A DNA stretch of 64,000 nt from Amycolatopsis sp. 2-15 (GTDB taxonomy: Bacteria; Actinomycetota; Actinomycetes; Mycobacteriales; Pseudonocardiaceae), in contig NZ_CP127294.1 of the NCBI RefSeq assembly GCF_030285625.1, positions 444,001 through 508,000 on the forward strand, read 5' to 3'. Of the stretch, positions 16,075 to 24,376 are shown piece by piece. The notes beneath the pieces are model-generated. The model did not search any database and had not been told where the DNA came from. It saw nothing but the letters and a program-made list of their open reading frames with translations. A program made the translations under genes and the position numbers. Every line of letters begins with the position of its first letter. Position 1 is the stretch's first letter.

Positions 16075-16913
16075 CCAGACCCACGGGTTTCCCGCGCGCC
16101 GACGCCGAGCACGACTTCCTGCGCGCCCGCCGCGGCCAGGTCCTTTCGCGACTGTCCACCTGGCTTCGCCGCGAACCCGACGACGTGAACATCATGCTGC
16201 CGTTCCACGAAGTCGTCGACGCGCTCGGTTACGCGGGCGAGTCGCGCATCGGGCCGCGGGTGATCACGTTGGACTCGATCGTGGGCACGGTGGACCGCAG
16301 CCGCGACTTCGACCGCCGCTTCCGCCCGACGTCCGGGCGCGTGCGCGAACGCTGGGAACGGCTCGCGCTCGCGGCCCGCCGCGGGGAGGCGATCCCGCCG
16401 ATCGAGGTGTACCGCGTGGGCGAGCTGCACTTCATCATCGACGGCCACCACCGCGTGTCCGTCGCGCACGCGCACGGTCTGTCCACAATAGAGGCTCAGA
16501 TCACGGTGGTGCGCACGAAGCTCAACCCCACCGGCATCCGCTACCGCGGCGACCTCATCGTGAAGGACTACCGGCGCCTGTTCCTCGAACGCGTGCCGCT
16601 GACCGGACACGCGCGGGCGTCGGTGATCATGTCGGACCCGTGGGACTACGCGCAGCTCGGCGAGCACGTGGAGGCGTGGGGCTTCCGGCTGATGCAGGAC
16701 GAGGGTCGCTTCACCGACCGCGCCAAACTCGCGCAGCGCTGGTTCGACGAGGAGTTCACGCCCGTCACCGGCATGCTGCGTCAGGCCGACCTGGTCGGCG
16801 ACCGCACCGACGCCGAGGCCTACCTGTGGGTCGCCGCCGAGCGCTACCGGCTCATCCGCACTCACCGCTGGGACGACGACGTGATCGAGGCTTTGCGTTC
16901 CCGTCGCCACTGA
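16071..16913 (+). CDS. ParB N-terminal-domain protein
   Basis: 280 residues with a ParB/Srx-like fold segment AIPPIEVYRVGELHFIIDG followed by HHRVSVAHAHG, the arginine-bearing box of ParB-type CTPase/nuclease domains (here HHR rather than GERR). There is no recognisable helix-turn-helix partner domain of chromosomal ParB, and no parA nearby, so this is not the chromosome segregation protein. It is translationally coupled to the phosphoesterase, suggesting a shared nucleotide- or DNA-related role that cannot be named. Confidence 0.75.
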   Translation: MTRPTGFPRADAEHDFLRARRGQVLSRLSTWLRREPDDVNIMLPFHEVVDALGYAGESRIGPRVITLDSIVGTVDRSRDFDRRFRPTSGRVRERWERLALAARRGEAIPPIEVYRVGELHFIIDGHHRVSVAHAHGLSTIEAQITVVRTKLNPTGIRYRGDLIVKDYRRLFLERVPLTGHARASVIMSDPWDYAQLGEHVEAWGFRLMQDEGRFTDRAKLAQRWFDEEFTPVTGMLRQADLVGDRTDAEAYLWVAAERYRLIRTHRWDDDVIEALRSRRH

Positions 16914-16916
16914 GCT

Positions 16917-17190
16917 TTGTCAGGACTCTGCGACGGGTGCGTGAGCCTGTGCGGTGAGATCCTCGCCGGGCAGCACGAGCCGGCCACTCCGGAAGTCACG
17001 CTGTGGGAGCGGAAATCCGACGACGAGATCCTGCAGAGCATCCCGCATGGCCATGGTCAGCGCCCAGGCCGACGCGCGCATCCAGGCGCAGGTGGATCTG
17101 CTGCGGTCGCGCGGCGTGGCGTGGGCGCGCATCGGCGAGGCTCTCGGGGTCACGCGGCAGTCGGCTTGAGAACGCTTCTCAGCCGGCTGA
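16917..17190 (+). pseudogene. Decayed ClpX-type zinc finger / HTH protein
   Basis: The first frame reads GLCDGCVSLCGEILAGQHE, the second half of a ClpX C4 zinc finger, then EVTLWERKSDDEILQSIP. The first CxxC is missing, so the 5' end is lost. After CCGCAT the frame shifts and continues MAMVSAQADARIQAQVDLLR then VAWARIGEALGVTRQSA, the HTH-like C-terminus. TGA then interrupts where relatives have Trp; reading past it in the same frame gives ERFSAG and a final TGA at 17190. This is a 5'-truncated pseudogene with one frameshift and one nonsense (TGG to TGA) change. Confidence 0.7.
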
Positions 17191-17197
17191 ATCTTCT

Positions 17198-17216
17198 GCC
17201 TCGGCTCCGCCGAGGC
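17198..17216 (+). terminator. Hairpin after the zinc-finger pseudogene
   Basis: GCCTCGG (17198-17204) pairs with CCGAGGC (17210-17216) around a five-base loop, seven bases after the ancestral stop of the pseudogene. No U-tract follows. Confidence 0.45.
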
Positions 17217-17251
17217 GTGCGAGATCGCTTTAAGCCGGCTTCTTCCCTCCC

Positions 17252-17285
17252 GATTTCCGCGCGCCCCAGGGGCCGCGCGGAAATC
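17252..17285 (-). terminator. Terminator hairpin of the alpha/beta-hydrolase gene
   Basis: A perfect 12-bp stem, GATTTCCGCGCG / CGCGCGGAAATC with a ten-base loop, starts two bases past the stop of the minus-strand hydrolase gene. Confidence 0.65.
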
Positions 17286-17287
17286 GC

Positions 17288-18475
17288 TCAGTCCAGAAGC
17301 CGGCCCGATCTCGCGAGGGTTCGGTGCAGCCACGGGTAGACGGTGCCCGTCCACACCTGCTGGCCGAGGCCGGCGCAGTGGCCGTCGACGCCCTCGGCCG
17401 CAGTGAGCTGGACGACCTGGGCTTTCGTCGTGAGCGCTTCGCGCAGCGCCGGTCCGCCGCCGGCGGTGAAGTCGTGTTCCGACTCGACCATCAGGGCCGG
17501 GCAGGTGATGCGCGAGGCGTCGGCCAGCATCGTGAACCGGCGCAGCTCCGCGAAGTACTCGCGGACGGAGTCGATGCCGTGCGCCGCCATCCGGGCGCGG
17601 AAGAACTCCGCGCGGTCGGCGTTGCGCCGCATCTGCACCCGCACCACGGGCGCGGCCGCCAGCGCGGCCGGGCCGGACGGCACCCGCGCGCCGAGGTCGG
17701 GCTGCGCCGGGTCGCAGACGAGCGCGGCGATCCGGTGCTCGGCGGTCGCGGCCCGCGGCGCGAGGTAGCCGGCGAACGACCGGCCGACGAGCACCACCTT
17801 CGCCGGGTCGACCTCCGGCCGGTCGAGCAGCCAGTCGAGCACGGGGGTGAGCACGTTTTCGAAGTCGTGGCGCAGGTACCGGTGCTGGACGTAGAGCGTC
17901 TCGCCTTGCCCGGGGCCGTCGAACACGAGCACGTTGTAGCCGCGGTCGACGGCGGCGGGCACGTCGAGCCAGCCCGACTCGGCCGTCGAGTCGTAGCCGC
18001 ACGGCAGCACGACGGTGGGCCGCGGCGTGCTGGAGGCGTGCGGCGCGAAGAAGTAGCCGTGCAGGGTCGTGTCCTCGTACGGGATCCGCACCGCTTCAGC
18101 GGGGTGTTCGAGGAGCTTCACGGCCTCCGCGAAGGCCTCGACGTGGTCCCGGTACGCGGTCTGCAGCCGCGGGTCGTCCACATCGGACCGGATGAAGAAG
18201 TACGCCTGCCGGAAGTACTCGCTCGCGCGCAGGAACGCGTGCCTCGCGCTGACACGGTCTCCCGCGGCCAGCGCCGAGTCCGCCGCCACGCGAGCGCGGT
18301 CCGCGGTGGCCGACCACGCGTCGTACCACCCGCCGCCGGAGAGCTTGCCGACGCCACGCGCGGTCGCGAACGCCTCGCCGAGGTCGGCCGCGTGCACCAC
18401 CGCGGCATTGAGCGTGCGCGTGAACTGGCCGTCGTAACTCGGGTCGCGGAAGAAAACCTTCGCCGGGTCCGTCAT
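17288..18475 (-). CDS. Alpha/beta hydrolase, FrsA/DUF1100-like
   Basis: 395 residues. An N-terminal helical domain (about 1-130, including RHAFLRASEYFRQAYFFI) precedes an alpha/beta hydrolase core with the oxyanion strand TVVLPCGYDST, FDGPGQGETLY, nucleophile elbow VLVGRSFAGYLAPR (Ser about 243), acid MVESEHDFTAGG and His in GVDGHCAGLG. This layout matches 2,6-dihydroxypseudooxynicotine hydrolase and FrsA-like proteins. These act on C-C or ester bonds; the actual substrate is unknown. ATG 18475 lacks a strong ribosome-binding site. A terminator follows. Confidence 0.85.
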   Translation of the reverse strand: MTDPAKVFFRDPSYDGQFTRTLNAAVVHAADLGEAFATARGVGKLSGGGWYDAWSATADRARVAADSALAAGDRVSARHAFLRASEYFRQAYFFIRSDVDDPRLQTAYRDHVEAFAEAVKLLEHPAEAVRIPYEDTTLHGYFFAPHASSTPRPTVVLPCGYDSTAESGWLDVPAAVDRGYNVLVFDGPGQGETLYVQHRYLRHDFENVLTPVLDWLLDRPEVDPAKVVLVGRSFAGYLAPRAATAEHRIAALVCDPAQPDLGARVPSGPAALAAAPVVRVQMRRNADRAEFFRARMAAHGIDSVREYFAELRRFTMLADASRITCPALMVESEHDFTAGGGPALREALTTKAQVVQLTAAEGVDGHCAGLGQQVWTGTVYPWLHRTLARSGRLLD

Positions 18476-18516
18476 GCCCGATGAGTCGGGCGGCCCGCGG
18501 CGACGGTTACGGGTGT

Positions 18517-18563
18517 TGAAAAAGGAACGGTCCCTCCCCAGCCGAGCCGGGAAGGGACCGTTC
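18517..18563 (-). terminator. Terminator of the MFS exporter gene
   Basis: On the minus strand an 11-bp stem GAACGGTCCCT / AGGGACCGTTC is followed by CTTTTTC. It lies 16 bases after the exporter stop codon. Confidence 0.8.
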
Positions 18564-18578
18564 ACCCCCGATCAGTGG

Positions 18579-20084
18579 CTAGACATGCACGGCCGGCACC
18601 ACCGCCGCGCCGCGCGGGGCGCCCGGGCGGAGCAGCAGCCCGGTGATCACCGCGCCGGCCGCGAAGATGACCGCGGCCCAGGTGAACGCCGTGGTGTAGC
18701 TGTGCACGGCCGCGTCCGCGGCGAGCTGTGGGGTGGGCGCGCGCCCGGCCAGGAAGGACGTTGCCGCGTTGCCCGCGAGGGTGCTCAGCAGCGCGGTGCC
18801 GATCGAGCCGCCGACCTGCTGCATGGTGTTCACCGTGGCCGACGCGACGCCCGCGTCGTGCAGCTCGACCCCGAAGGTCGCGACGCTCATCGCCGGCGCC
18901 ATCGACAGGCCGATGCCCACGCCGAGCACCATGAGCGGTCCCAGCACTCCCCCGACGTACGTGCTGTTGACGTCGATCGCGCTCAGCCACAGCAGACCGC
19001 CGGCGGCGATCAGCATGCCCGTGGGCACGAGCGGCTTGGGCCCGAAGCGCGGCAGCAGCACGCTCGTCGCGGTGGTCGCGGCCGCCATCAGCGTGGCGAC
19101 CATCGGCAGGAAGCCGAAGCCGCTCTGGATCGGCGTGAACTTCAGGTTCTGCTGCACGTAGAACGTGAGGAACAGGAAGATCGAGAACATCCCGATCGCG
19201 ATGAGGAACATCGCGATGTACGAGCCGCCGCGGTCCCGGTCGAGCAGCACGCGCATCGGCAGCAACGGGTGCTTCACGCGCTGCTGCAGCACGACGAACG
19301 TCGCCAGCAGCGCCAGCCCGGCCGCGAGGAAGCCCCACACCGAAACCGAGCCCCACGACTCGTGCTCGGCGTTGGAGAAGCCGCAGACGAGCGCGAAGAG
19401 CCCGGCCGACGCGCTGATCGTGCCCGGCAGGTCGAGCTTCGGGCGCGGTCCGTCGGGCTCCTGGCGGCGCAGCAGCAGCGTGCCGCCGATGAAGGCGACG
19501 ACCGCGAACACGATGTTGACGAACATGCACCAGCGCCAGTCGAGGTACTCGGTGAGCACGCCGCCCAGCAGCAGGCCGACCGCGGCACCCCCGCCGCCGA
19601 TCGCCCCGAACACGCCGAACGCGCGGCCGCGTTCCTTCGGGTCGGTGAACGTGGTGGTGAGCAAGGAAAGCGCGGCCGGCGCGAGCAGCGCGCCGAACAC
19701 CCCCTGCGCCGCGCGGGCGATCAGCAGCATCTCGATGCTGTTCGCCGCGCCACCGATCGCGGACACCGCGGCGAAGCCCGCGAGGCCCACGAGCAACGCG
19801 TTCTTGCGGCCGAACAGGTCCGCGAGCCGCCCGCCCAGCAGCAGCAGGCTGCCGAAGGCGAGCGCATACGCGGTGACGACCCACTGGCGGGCGTCGTCGG
19901 AGAAGCCGAGGTCGACCTGCGCCGAGGGCAGGGCGATGTTCACGACGGTGGCGTCGAGCACCACCATCAGCTGGGCCAGGCCGATCACGACCAGGATGGC
20001 CCAGCGTCTGGAGTGGTGCGGGTTGTCGGCGTGGCTCGGCGCGTCCTCCCCCGGACGCTCGAGCGTGGCCGTCGAGTCAGGCAT
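18579..20084 (-). CDS. DHA2-type (14-TM) MFS drug exporter
   Basis: 501 residues with the 14-helix EmrB/QacA layout. Motif A is read as GGRLADLFGRKNAL, motif C-like glycines lie in GAIGGGGAAVGLLLGGVL, and the acidic residue of the first helix is in VVLDATVVNIALPSAQ. These exporters expel hydrophobic or cationic drugs by proton antiport. ATG 20084 follows GAGGGA. It diverges from a TetR gene, with a long inverted repeat in the spacer, which is the classic arrangement of drug-inducible efflux. The nine residues upstream of this ATG are open but have no ribosome-binding site. Confidence 0.92.
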   Translation of the reverse strand: MPDSTATLERPGEDAPSHADNPHHSRRWAILVVIGLAQLMVVLDATVVNIALPSAQVDLGFSDDARQWVVTAYALAFGSLLLLGGRLADLFGRKNALLVGLAGFAAVSAIGGAANSIEMLLIARAAQGVFGALLAPAALSLLTTTFTDPKERGRAFGVFGAIGGGGAAVGLLLGGVLTEYLDWRWCMFVNIVFAVVAFIGGTLLLRRQEPDGPRPKLDLPGTISASAGLFALVCGFSNAEHESWGSVSVWGFLAAGLALLATFVVLQQRVKHPLLPMRVLLDRDRGGSYIAMFLIAIGMFSIFLFLTFYVQQNLKFTPIQSGFGFLPMVATLMAAATTATSVLLPRFGPKPLVPTGMLIAAGGLLWLSAIDVNSTYVGGVLGPLMVLGVGIGLSMAPAMSVATFGVELHDAGVASATVNTMQQVGGSIGTALLSTLAGNAATSFLAGRAPTPQLAADAAVHSYTTAFTWAAVIFAAGAVITGLLLRPGAPRGAAVVPAVHV

Positions 20085-20146
20085 GCAGATTCCCTCACGG
20101 GTAGTGATCACGGCGCTATGTGGAGTAGCTCCCTCCCATTACTCGG

Positions 20147-20200
20147 CCCAAGGTACCCAAAAACCGGAGATGGTGTCTCGACTTCTTTTGGTAACCTGGG
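20147..20200. promoter_or_regulatory. Candidate TetR operator between exporter and regulator
   Basis: CCCAAGGTACCCAAAA (20147-20162) and TTTTGGTAACCTGGG (20186-20200) form an imperfect inverted repeat that lies in the divergent promoter, four bases before the TetR start codon. Each arm also holds a GGTACC/GGTAACC half-site. Operator function is inferred from the divergent tetR-exporter arrangement. Confidence 0.5.
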
Positions 20201-20204
20201 CGTC

Positions 20205-20918
20205 ATGACACGGGACGCTGCTCCCGCCGCACCGGCGCGGCCGCTGCGGCGTGACGCCGAGCTCAACCGCCGGCGCATCCTCGAATCCGCTCGCGCCGTC
20301 TTCGGCAAACGCGGGCTGGAGGCGACGCTCGACGACGTCGCGCACCACGCCGGCCTGGGCGTCGGCACCGTCTACCGGCGGTTCCCCGGCAAGGAACACC
20401 TGGTCGAGGCGATGTTCGTCGAGCAGCTGCAGGAGGTCGCCGACCTCGCGGAGCAGGCGCTGGGCGCCGAAGACCCGTGGGACGGTTTCGTCGACTTCAT
20501 GTGGCGCACGGTCGAGCTGCACTCCGCCGACCGCGGGCTGCGGGAGATCATGCTGTCCAAGGCGTTCGGCCACGAGCACGTGGCCGAGGTGAAGGCGCAC
20601 ATGGTGCCGCTCATCACGCGGCTGGTGGAGCGCGCGCAGGAGTCCGGCCAGCTGCGGGCGGACCTCGTGCCCACCGACCTGCCGCTCATCCACCAGATGG
20701 TCGGCGCGGCGGTCGAGTACACCAGCGCCGTGGAGCCGCAACTGTGGCGCCGCTGCCTCGCGCTCATCCTCGACGGCCTGCGCGCCGAGCCGGGCCGCGC
20801 GACGGAGCTGCCGCACCCCGGGCTCGACCAGGCCGAGATCGACCAGGCGATGTGCGCGTGGCGCCAGCCCCGCCACCCACACCCGGTCACTCCCCCGGTT
20901 CCGCGCGAAAAGCAGTGA
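20205..20918 (+). CDS. TetR-family transcriptional regulator
   Basis: 237 residues. The N-terminal HTH is RRRILESARAVFGKRGLEAT followed by LDDVAHHAGLGVGTVYRRF, with the family's GVGTxYRRFPGKEHLV element. The C-terminal ligand domain (WDGFVDFMWRTVELHSADRG onward) resembles the actinobacterial TetR_C group. It very likely represses itself and the divergent MFS exporter in the absence of ligand. ATG 20205 has only a weak GGG upstream, so a leaderless or short-leader message is possible. Confidence 0.88.
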   Translation: MTRDAAPAAPARPLRRDAELNRRRILESARAVFGKRGLEATLDDVAHHAGLGVGTVYRRFPGKEHLVEAMFVEQLQEVADLAEQALGAEDPWDGFVDFMWRTVELHSADRGLREIMLSKAFGHEHVAEVKAHMVPLITRLVERAQESGQLRADLVPTDLPLIHQMVGAAVEYTSAVEPQLWRRCLALILDGLRAEPGRATELPHPGLDQAEIDQAMCAWRQPRHPHPVTPPVPREKQ

Positions 20919-20943
20919 AGGGCGCCGCGCGGGCGCCCTTCAC
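20915..20943. terminator. Bidirectional terminator, tetR / pspC
   Basis: GTGAAGGGCGCC pairs with GGCGCCCTTCAC around GCGCG. The hairpin includes the tetR stop and lies just past the convergent PspC gene, so it can serve both. Confidence 0.75.
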
Positions 20944-20958
20944 CGGAAAAGCCGAGTG

Positions 20959-21153
20959 TCACTCGCTGGGCATGATGGCCCAGAGGATCAGGTAAGCGAC
21001 GAACTGCGGGCCGGGCAGCAGACAGGACAGCAACGCGAGCGCGCGGATCGTGCCTGGCGTGGTGCCGAAGCGACGGGCCAGCCCGGCGCACACGCCGCCG
21101 ATCATGCGGCCGTTGCGCGGGCGGCTCAGCCTCTGCGTGACAGGTGCGGTCAT
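20959..21153 (-). CDS. PspC-domain small membrane protein
   Basis: 64 residues: RLSRPRNGRMIGGVCAGLAR is the PspC signature, and LALLSCLLPGPQFVAYLILW is the membrane segment, ending AIMPSE. ATG 21153 follows GGGAGGGACC. PspC-domain proteins sense envelope stress with PspA in proteobacteria; stand-alone actinobacterial versions are of uncertain role. The upstream open frame to 21294 has no start signal and is left out. Confidence 0.88.
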   Translation of the reverse strand: MTAPVTQRLSRPRNGRMIGGVCAGLARRFGTTPGTIRALALLSCLLPGPQFVAYLILWAIMPSE

Positions 21154-21377
21154 CGTGGTCCCTCCCGTTGGGTTCATGGCTCCAGGACACCAGGATCGCG
21201 CCGCGAGCACATCGCTCCCCGGGACGATTCGGACCCCTAAGGGCCCGAGCCGTTCCTCCCGCCACGCACGCACCGGCGTCCGATTTGACCGCACTGACCT
21301 GCGCGAACAGCCCAGTGTTGTATGGGATTTCCCTGTCAGGGCTGATTTTCGCGCGATTCGTGGTGATACTGCACCCC

Positions 21378-22292
21378 GTGCGCTCCCCCCTCGGACCCGT
21401 TGTCGTCGCGCTCGGTGGCGCGCTCCTGCTCGCCGGCTGCTCCTCGGCGGCCGCCCCCGCGCCCGTCTCGCAAGCCCCCTCGCCGATGACGGCGGTGGTG
21501 GCGCTCGGCGACTTCACGACGCTCGACTACTGCAGCCTGCTCGACGTCTCTCGCCTGCGTGGCGCGACGGCCGACGACCCCGACTCGTCGTTCACCGACT
21601 GCCGGACCGACTACGTGCGCAGCGGCCGGCAGCACACGGTGAGCGTGGGCCCGCTGGCGGCTGACGCCGACCCGAACGTGAAGCCGTACGAATACTCCGG
21701 CCCGCTCCCCGACGGCGTCGCCGTGCAGCAGGCCGGCTTCACGCCCGACAAGACGTGCTCGCGCGTGGTGACGTTCGCCGACGGCATCCGCCTCAACGTC
21801 GCCGTGACCGACGCCGAGGGCGCCGGCGCTTCGGCCGACCGCTGCTCCGACGCCGACGCCGTGGTGGGCGGGGTCCTCGCCGCCGCGAGCGGCGGCAAGG
21901 TGCGCCACCACCAGTTCCCCGACCGCTCGTGGGGCCGCGTGGACCCGTGCGCGCTGCTCAATGTCCACGAGCTCGACGCGATCGCCGGCGCCGGCACGCA
22001 GCCCTCGGCCGCGTTGTCGGGCCACTCCTGCATCCGCGGCACGGTGAGTATCGCGTTCTCCGTGCAGAAACAAGCCCCCACCGGCGCGACCGAAACACTC
22101 GGTGGCCGCACGGCGCGCCAGAGCACCGACGGCGCGTTCTGCCACCTGACGACCAGTCAGCCGTCGCCGGACACCCCCGGGCGCGGCGAGCAGGCGGTGG
22201 TGAGCGTGGTGGACACGAGCGGTTCGAGCGGTGCGGCCGCGTGCCCGTTCGCGAGCCAGGTCGCGACGCTGGTGTTCGCGAAGATCCCCTGA
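21378..22292 (+). CDS. DUF3558 lipoprotein
   Basis: 304 residues with a lipoprotein signal: VRSPLGPVVVALGGALLLAG then Cys21, a good lipobox (LLAGC). The mature protein has two DUF3558-like halves, each with paired cysteines (LDYCSLLDV / SFTDCRTD and VDPCALLNV / GHSCIRG). DUF3558 proteins are exported actinobacterial lipoproteins of unknown function. GTG 21378 was chosen because it places the signal peptide correctly; the ribosome-binding site is weak. It is convergent with the sug operon and shares its terminator. Confidence 0.8.
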   Translation: MRSPLGPVVVALGGALLLAGCSSAAAPAPVSQAPSPMTAVVALGDFTTLDYCSLLDVSRLRGATADDPDSSFTDCRTDYVRSGRQHTVSVGPLAADADPNVKPYEYSGPLPDGVAVQQAGFTPDKTCSRVVTFADGIRLNVAVTDAEGAGASADRCSDADAVVGGVLAAASGGKVRHHQFPDRSWGRVDPCALLNVHELDAIAGAGTQPSAALSGHSCIRGTVSIAFSVQKQAPTGATETLGGRTARQSTDGAFCHLTTSQPSPDTPGRGEQAVVSVVDTSGSSGAAACPFASQVATLVFAKIP

Positions 22293-22295
22293 GCA

Positions 22296-22343
22296 CGACG
22301 AAGGCCCCTCCTGCCAGCTTGAGCGGAAGGGGCCTTCGCGTCG
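22296..22343. terminator. Bidirectional terminator, DUF3558 gene / sugC
   Basis: GAAGGCCCCT (22300-22309) pairs with AGGGGCCTTC (22328-22337), between the stop codons of two convergent genes. Confidence 0.75.
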
Positions 22344-22348
22344 GGACC

Positions 22349-23530
22349 CTATTCCTGGTAGGTCAGGTTCCGCCCGTTGCTCGGGTCGAACAGCTTCACC
22401 TTGTCCGCGTCGAACCAGATCTCCAGGTCCGCGTTCTCCGCGGCCTGGGACTCGGCCGACAGCCGGGCCACGATGAGGGACGCCGCGCCCGGTACGTCGG
22501 CGGAACCGCTGTCGGCGGCCAGCTCGGCGAGCTCGGCCGACGTGGCCACCTCGCCTTCCACGGTGAAGTGCGCGAACTTCTCCGAGCCCATCGACTCGAG
22601 CACGTCGATGCGCGCGGTGAACGTGGTACCGGTGCCGCGCTGGGCGGTGTCGACGAGCGACGCGTCCTCGAAGTTCTCCGGCCGGATGCCGGCGATCACC
22701 TCGCGCGGGGCGTTGGCGGCCTCGGCCATGCGGCGGACGCGGTCGGTGAGCGGCGTGGTGCCCAGCGGGCTGTGCAGCTCGCCGTTCTCCAGCGTCGCCG
22801 GGACGAAGTTCATCGACGGCGAGCCGATGAAGCCGGCCACGAACAGGTTCGCCGGGTTGTCGTAGAGGAACTGCGGCGAGCCGATCTGCTGCACGTAGCC
22901 GGCCCGCAGCACCACCACGCGGTCGCCCAGCGTCATGGCCTCGGTCTGGTCGTGGGTCACGTACAGCGTGGTCGTGCCCAGCTGCTTCTGGATCTTCGAC
23001 ACCGACGTGCGCATCTGGCCACGCAGCTTGGCGTCCAGGTTGGACAGTGGCTCGTCCATCAGGAACGCCTTCGGGTTGCGCACGATCGCGCGCCCCATCG
23101 CCACACGCTGGCGCTGGCCACCGGAGAGGTTCGACGGCTTGCGGTCCAGGTGCGCGGTGAGGTCGAGGATCGCCGCGGCCTCCTCCACCTTGGCCTTCAC
23201 CGTCGCGTCGGCCACCTTGGCCAGCCGCAGCGGGAACGCCATGTTCTCACGCACGCTCATGTGCGGGTAGAGCGCGTAGGACTGGAACACCATCGCGATG
23301 TCGCGATCCTTGGGCGCCCGCTCGTTCACGCGCTTGCCGTCGATGCGCAGCTCACCGGACGAGATGTCCTCCAGCCCGGCCACCATGTTGAGCGTGGTCG
23401 ACTTCCCGCAGCCGGACGGGCCGACGAGGATGATGAACTCGCCGTCCGCGATCGTGATGTCCACTTCGGACACCGCGAGCGCGCCGTCGGGGTAACGCTT
23501 CGAAACTTTGTCGAGGACGATTTCAGCCAT
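22349..23530 (-). CDS. sugC: SugC-like ABC transporter ATPase (trehalose import)
   Basis: 393 residues. Walker A GPSGCGKST, Q-loop VFQSYALYPHMSV, signature LSGGQRQRVAMGRA, Walker B FLMDEPLSNLD and switch HDQTEAM are all present, followed by the C-terminal MalK-type TOBE/regulatory region of about 150 residues. This is the ATPase of carbohydrate importers of the MalK/UgpC/SugC group. It is the last gene of a minus-strand operon, three bases after sugB. Gene order and the LpqY-like binding protein identify it as SugC (Rv1238), which powers recycling of trehalose released from the envelope in mycobacteria. Confidence 0.93.
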   Translation of the reverse strand: MAEIVLDKVSKRYPDGALAVSEVDITIADGEFIILVGPSGCGKSTTLNMVAGLEDISSGELRIDGKRVNERAPKDRDIAMVFQSYALYPHMSVRENMAFPLRLAKVADATVKAKVEEAAAILDLTAHLDRKPSNLSGGQRQRVAMGRAIVRNPKAFLMDEPLSNLDAKLRGQMRTSVSKIQKQLGTTTLYVTHDQTEAMTLGDRVVVLRAGYVQQIGSPQFLYDNPANLFVAGFIGSPSMNFVPATLENGELHSPLGTTPLTDRVRRMAEAANAPREVIAGIRPENFEDASLVDTAQRGTGTTFTARIDVLESMGSEKFAHFTVEGEVATSAELAELAADSGSADVPGAASLIVARLSAESQAAENADLEIWFDADKVKLFDPSNGRNLTYQE

Positions 23531-23533
23531 GGG

Positions 23534-24376
23534 TCAGCCCTTCACCGCACCGGACGTCAGCCCCGCCACGATGCGACGCTGGAAGAACAACACGAAAATG
23601 ATGATCGGGATGGTGATCACGACCGCGGCCGCGCTCACCTGGCCCGTCGGGTCTTCGAACTGCGAAGACCCGGTGAAGAACGACAACGCGGCCGGCACCG
23701 TGCGCGACGCCGTGGTGGACGTCAGCGAGATGGCGAACAGGAAGTCGTTCCAGCAGAAGATGAACACCAGGATCGCCGTGGTGAACACGCCCGGCGCGGC
23801 CAGCGGCGCGATCACCTTCCGGAAGGCCTGGGCCGGCGTCGCGCCGTCCATCTTCGCCGCTTTTTCGAGCTCCCACGGGATCTCCCGGAAGAACGCCGAG
23901 AGCGTGTAGATCGAAAGCGGCAGGGCGAACGTGATGTAGGGCAGGATCAGCCCGGCCCACGTGTCGAACAGGCCGAGGTTGCGCTCGATGTTGAACAGCG
24001 GCGTAACGAGCGAGACCTGCGGGAACATCGCGATCAGCAGCGAAAGCCCCACGAGCAGCTGCTTCCCGGGGAACTCGAGGCGCGCGATGGCGTAGGCCGC
24101 CATCGTGCCCAGCACCACGGCGATCACCGTGGAGATCACCGCGATGCCGATCGAGTTCACCAGTGCCCGCAGGAACTCCGACGTCTGAAAGATGTCGGCG
24201 TAGTTCTTGAGCGTCCACTCCTGGGGCCAGAAGCTGCCGTCGTTGAGTGTGTCCTTCGTCTTGAAGGACAGCGAAATGATCCACAGAACGGGGATCAGCG
24301 CGAAGGCCACGACGAGGATGTCGACGAGGCCCCAGCGCACTTTGCGGCCGGTCGTGACCGCACCACCGATGGCCAT
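23534..24376 (-). CDS. sugB: SugB-like ABC transporter permease
   Basis: 280 residues, six transmembrane helices of the MalG type. The N-terminal helix is [20 protein letters not shown], and the EAA loop that contacts the ATPase is [18 protein letters not shown] then [10 protein letters not shown] 24376 shares a base with the end of the sugA frame. It pairs with SugA to form the translocation pore for the LpqY-bound sugar. Confidence 0.92.
   Translation of the reverse strand: MAIGGAVTTGRKVRWGLVDILVVAFALIPVLWIISLSFKTKDTLNDGSFWPQEWTLKNYADIFQTSEFLRALVNSIGIAVISTVIAVVLGTMAAYAIARLEFPGKQLLVGLSLLIAMFPQVSLVTPLFNIERNLGLFDTWAGLILPYITFALPLSIYTLSAFFREIPWELEKAAKMDGATPAQAFRKVIAPLAAPGVFTTAILVFIFCWNDFLFAISLTSTTASRTVPAALSFFTGSSQFEDPTGQVSAAAVVITIPIIIFVLFFQRRIVAGLTSGAVKG

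Noticed and set aside
16071..16913. Chromosome-partitioning ParB.
   Set aside because: No parA, no parS-like sites and no HTH DNA-binding domain; only the ParB N-terminal fold is visible.
18474..20204. Large plus-strand open frame antisense to the MFS exporter, in frame with the TetR gene.
   Set aside because: Arg/Glu/His-rich low-complexity translation, a shadow of a well-supported membrane protein gene; the TetR start at 20205 fits the family.
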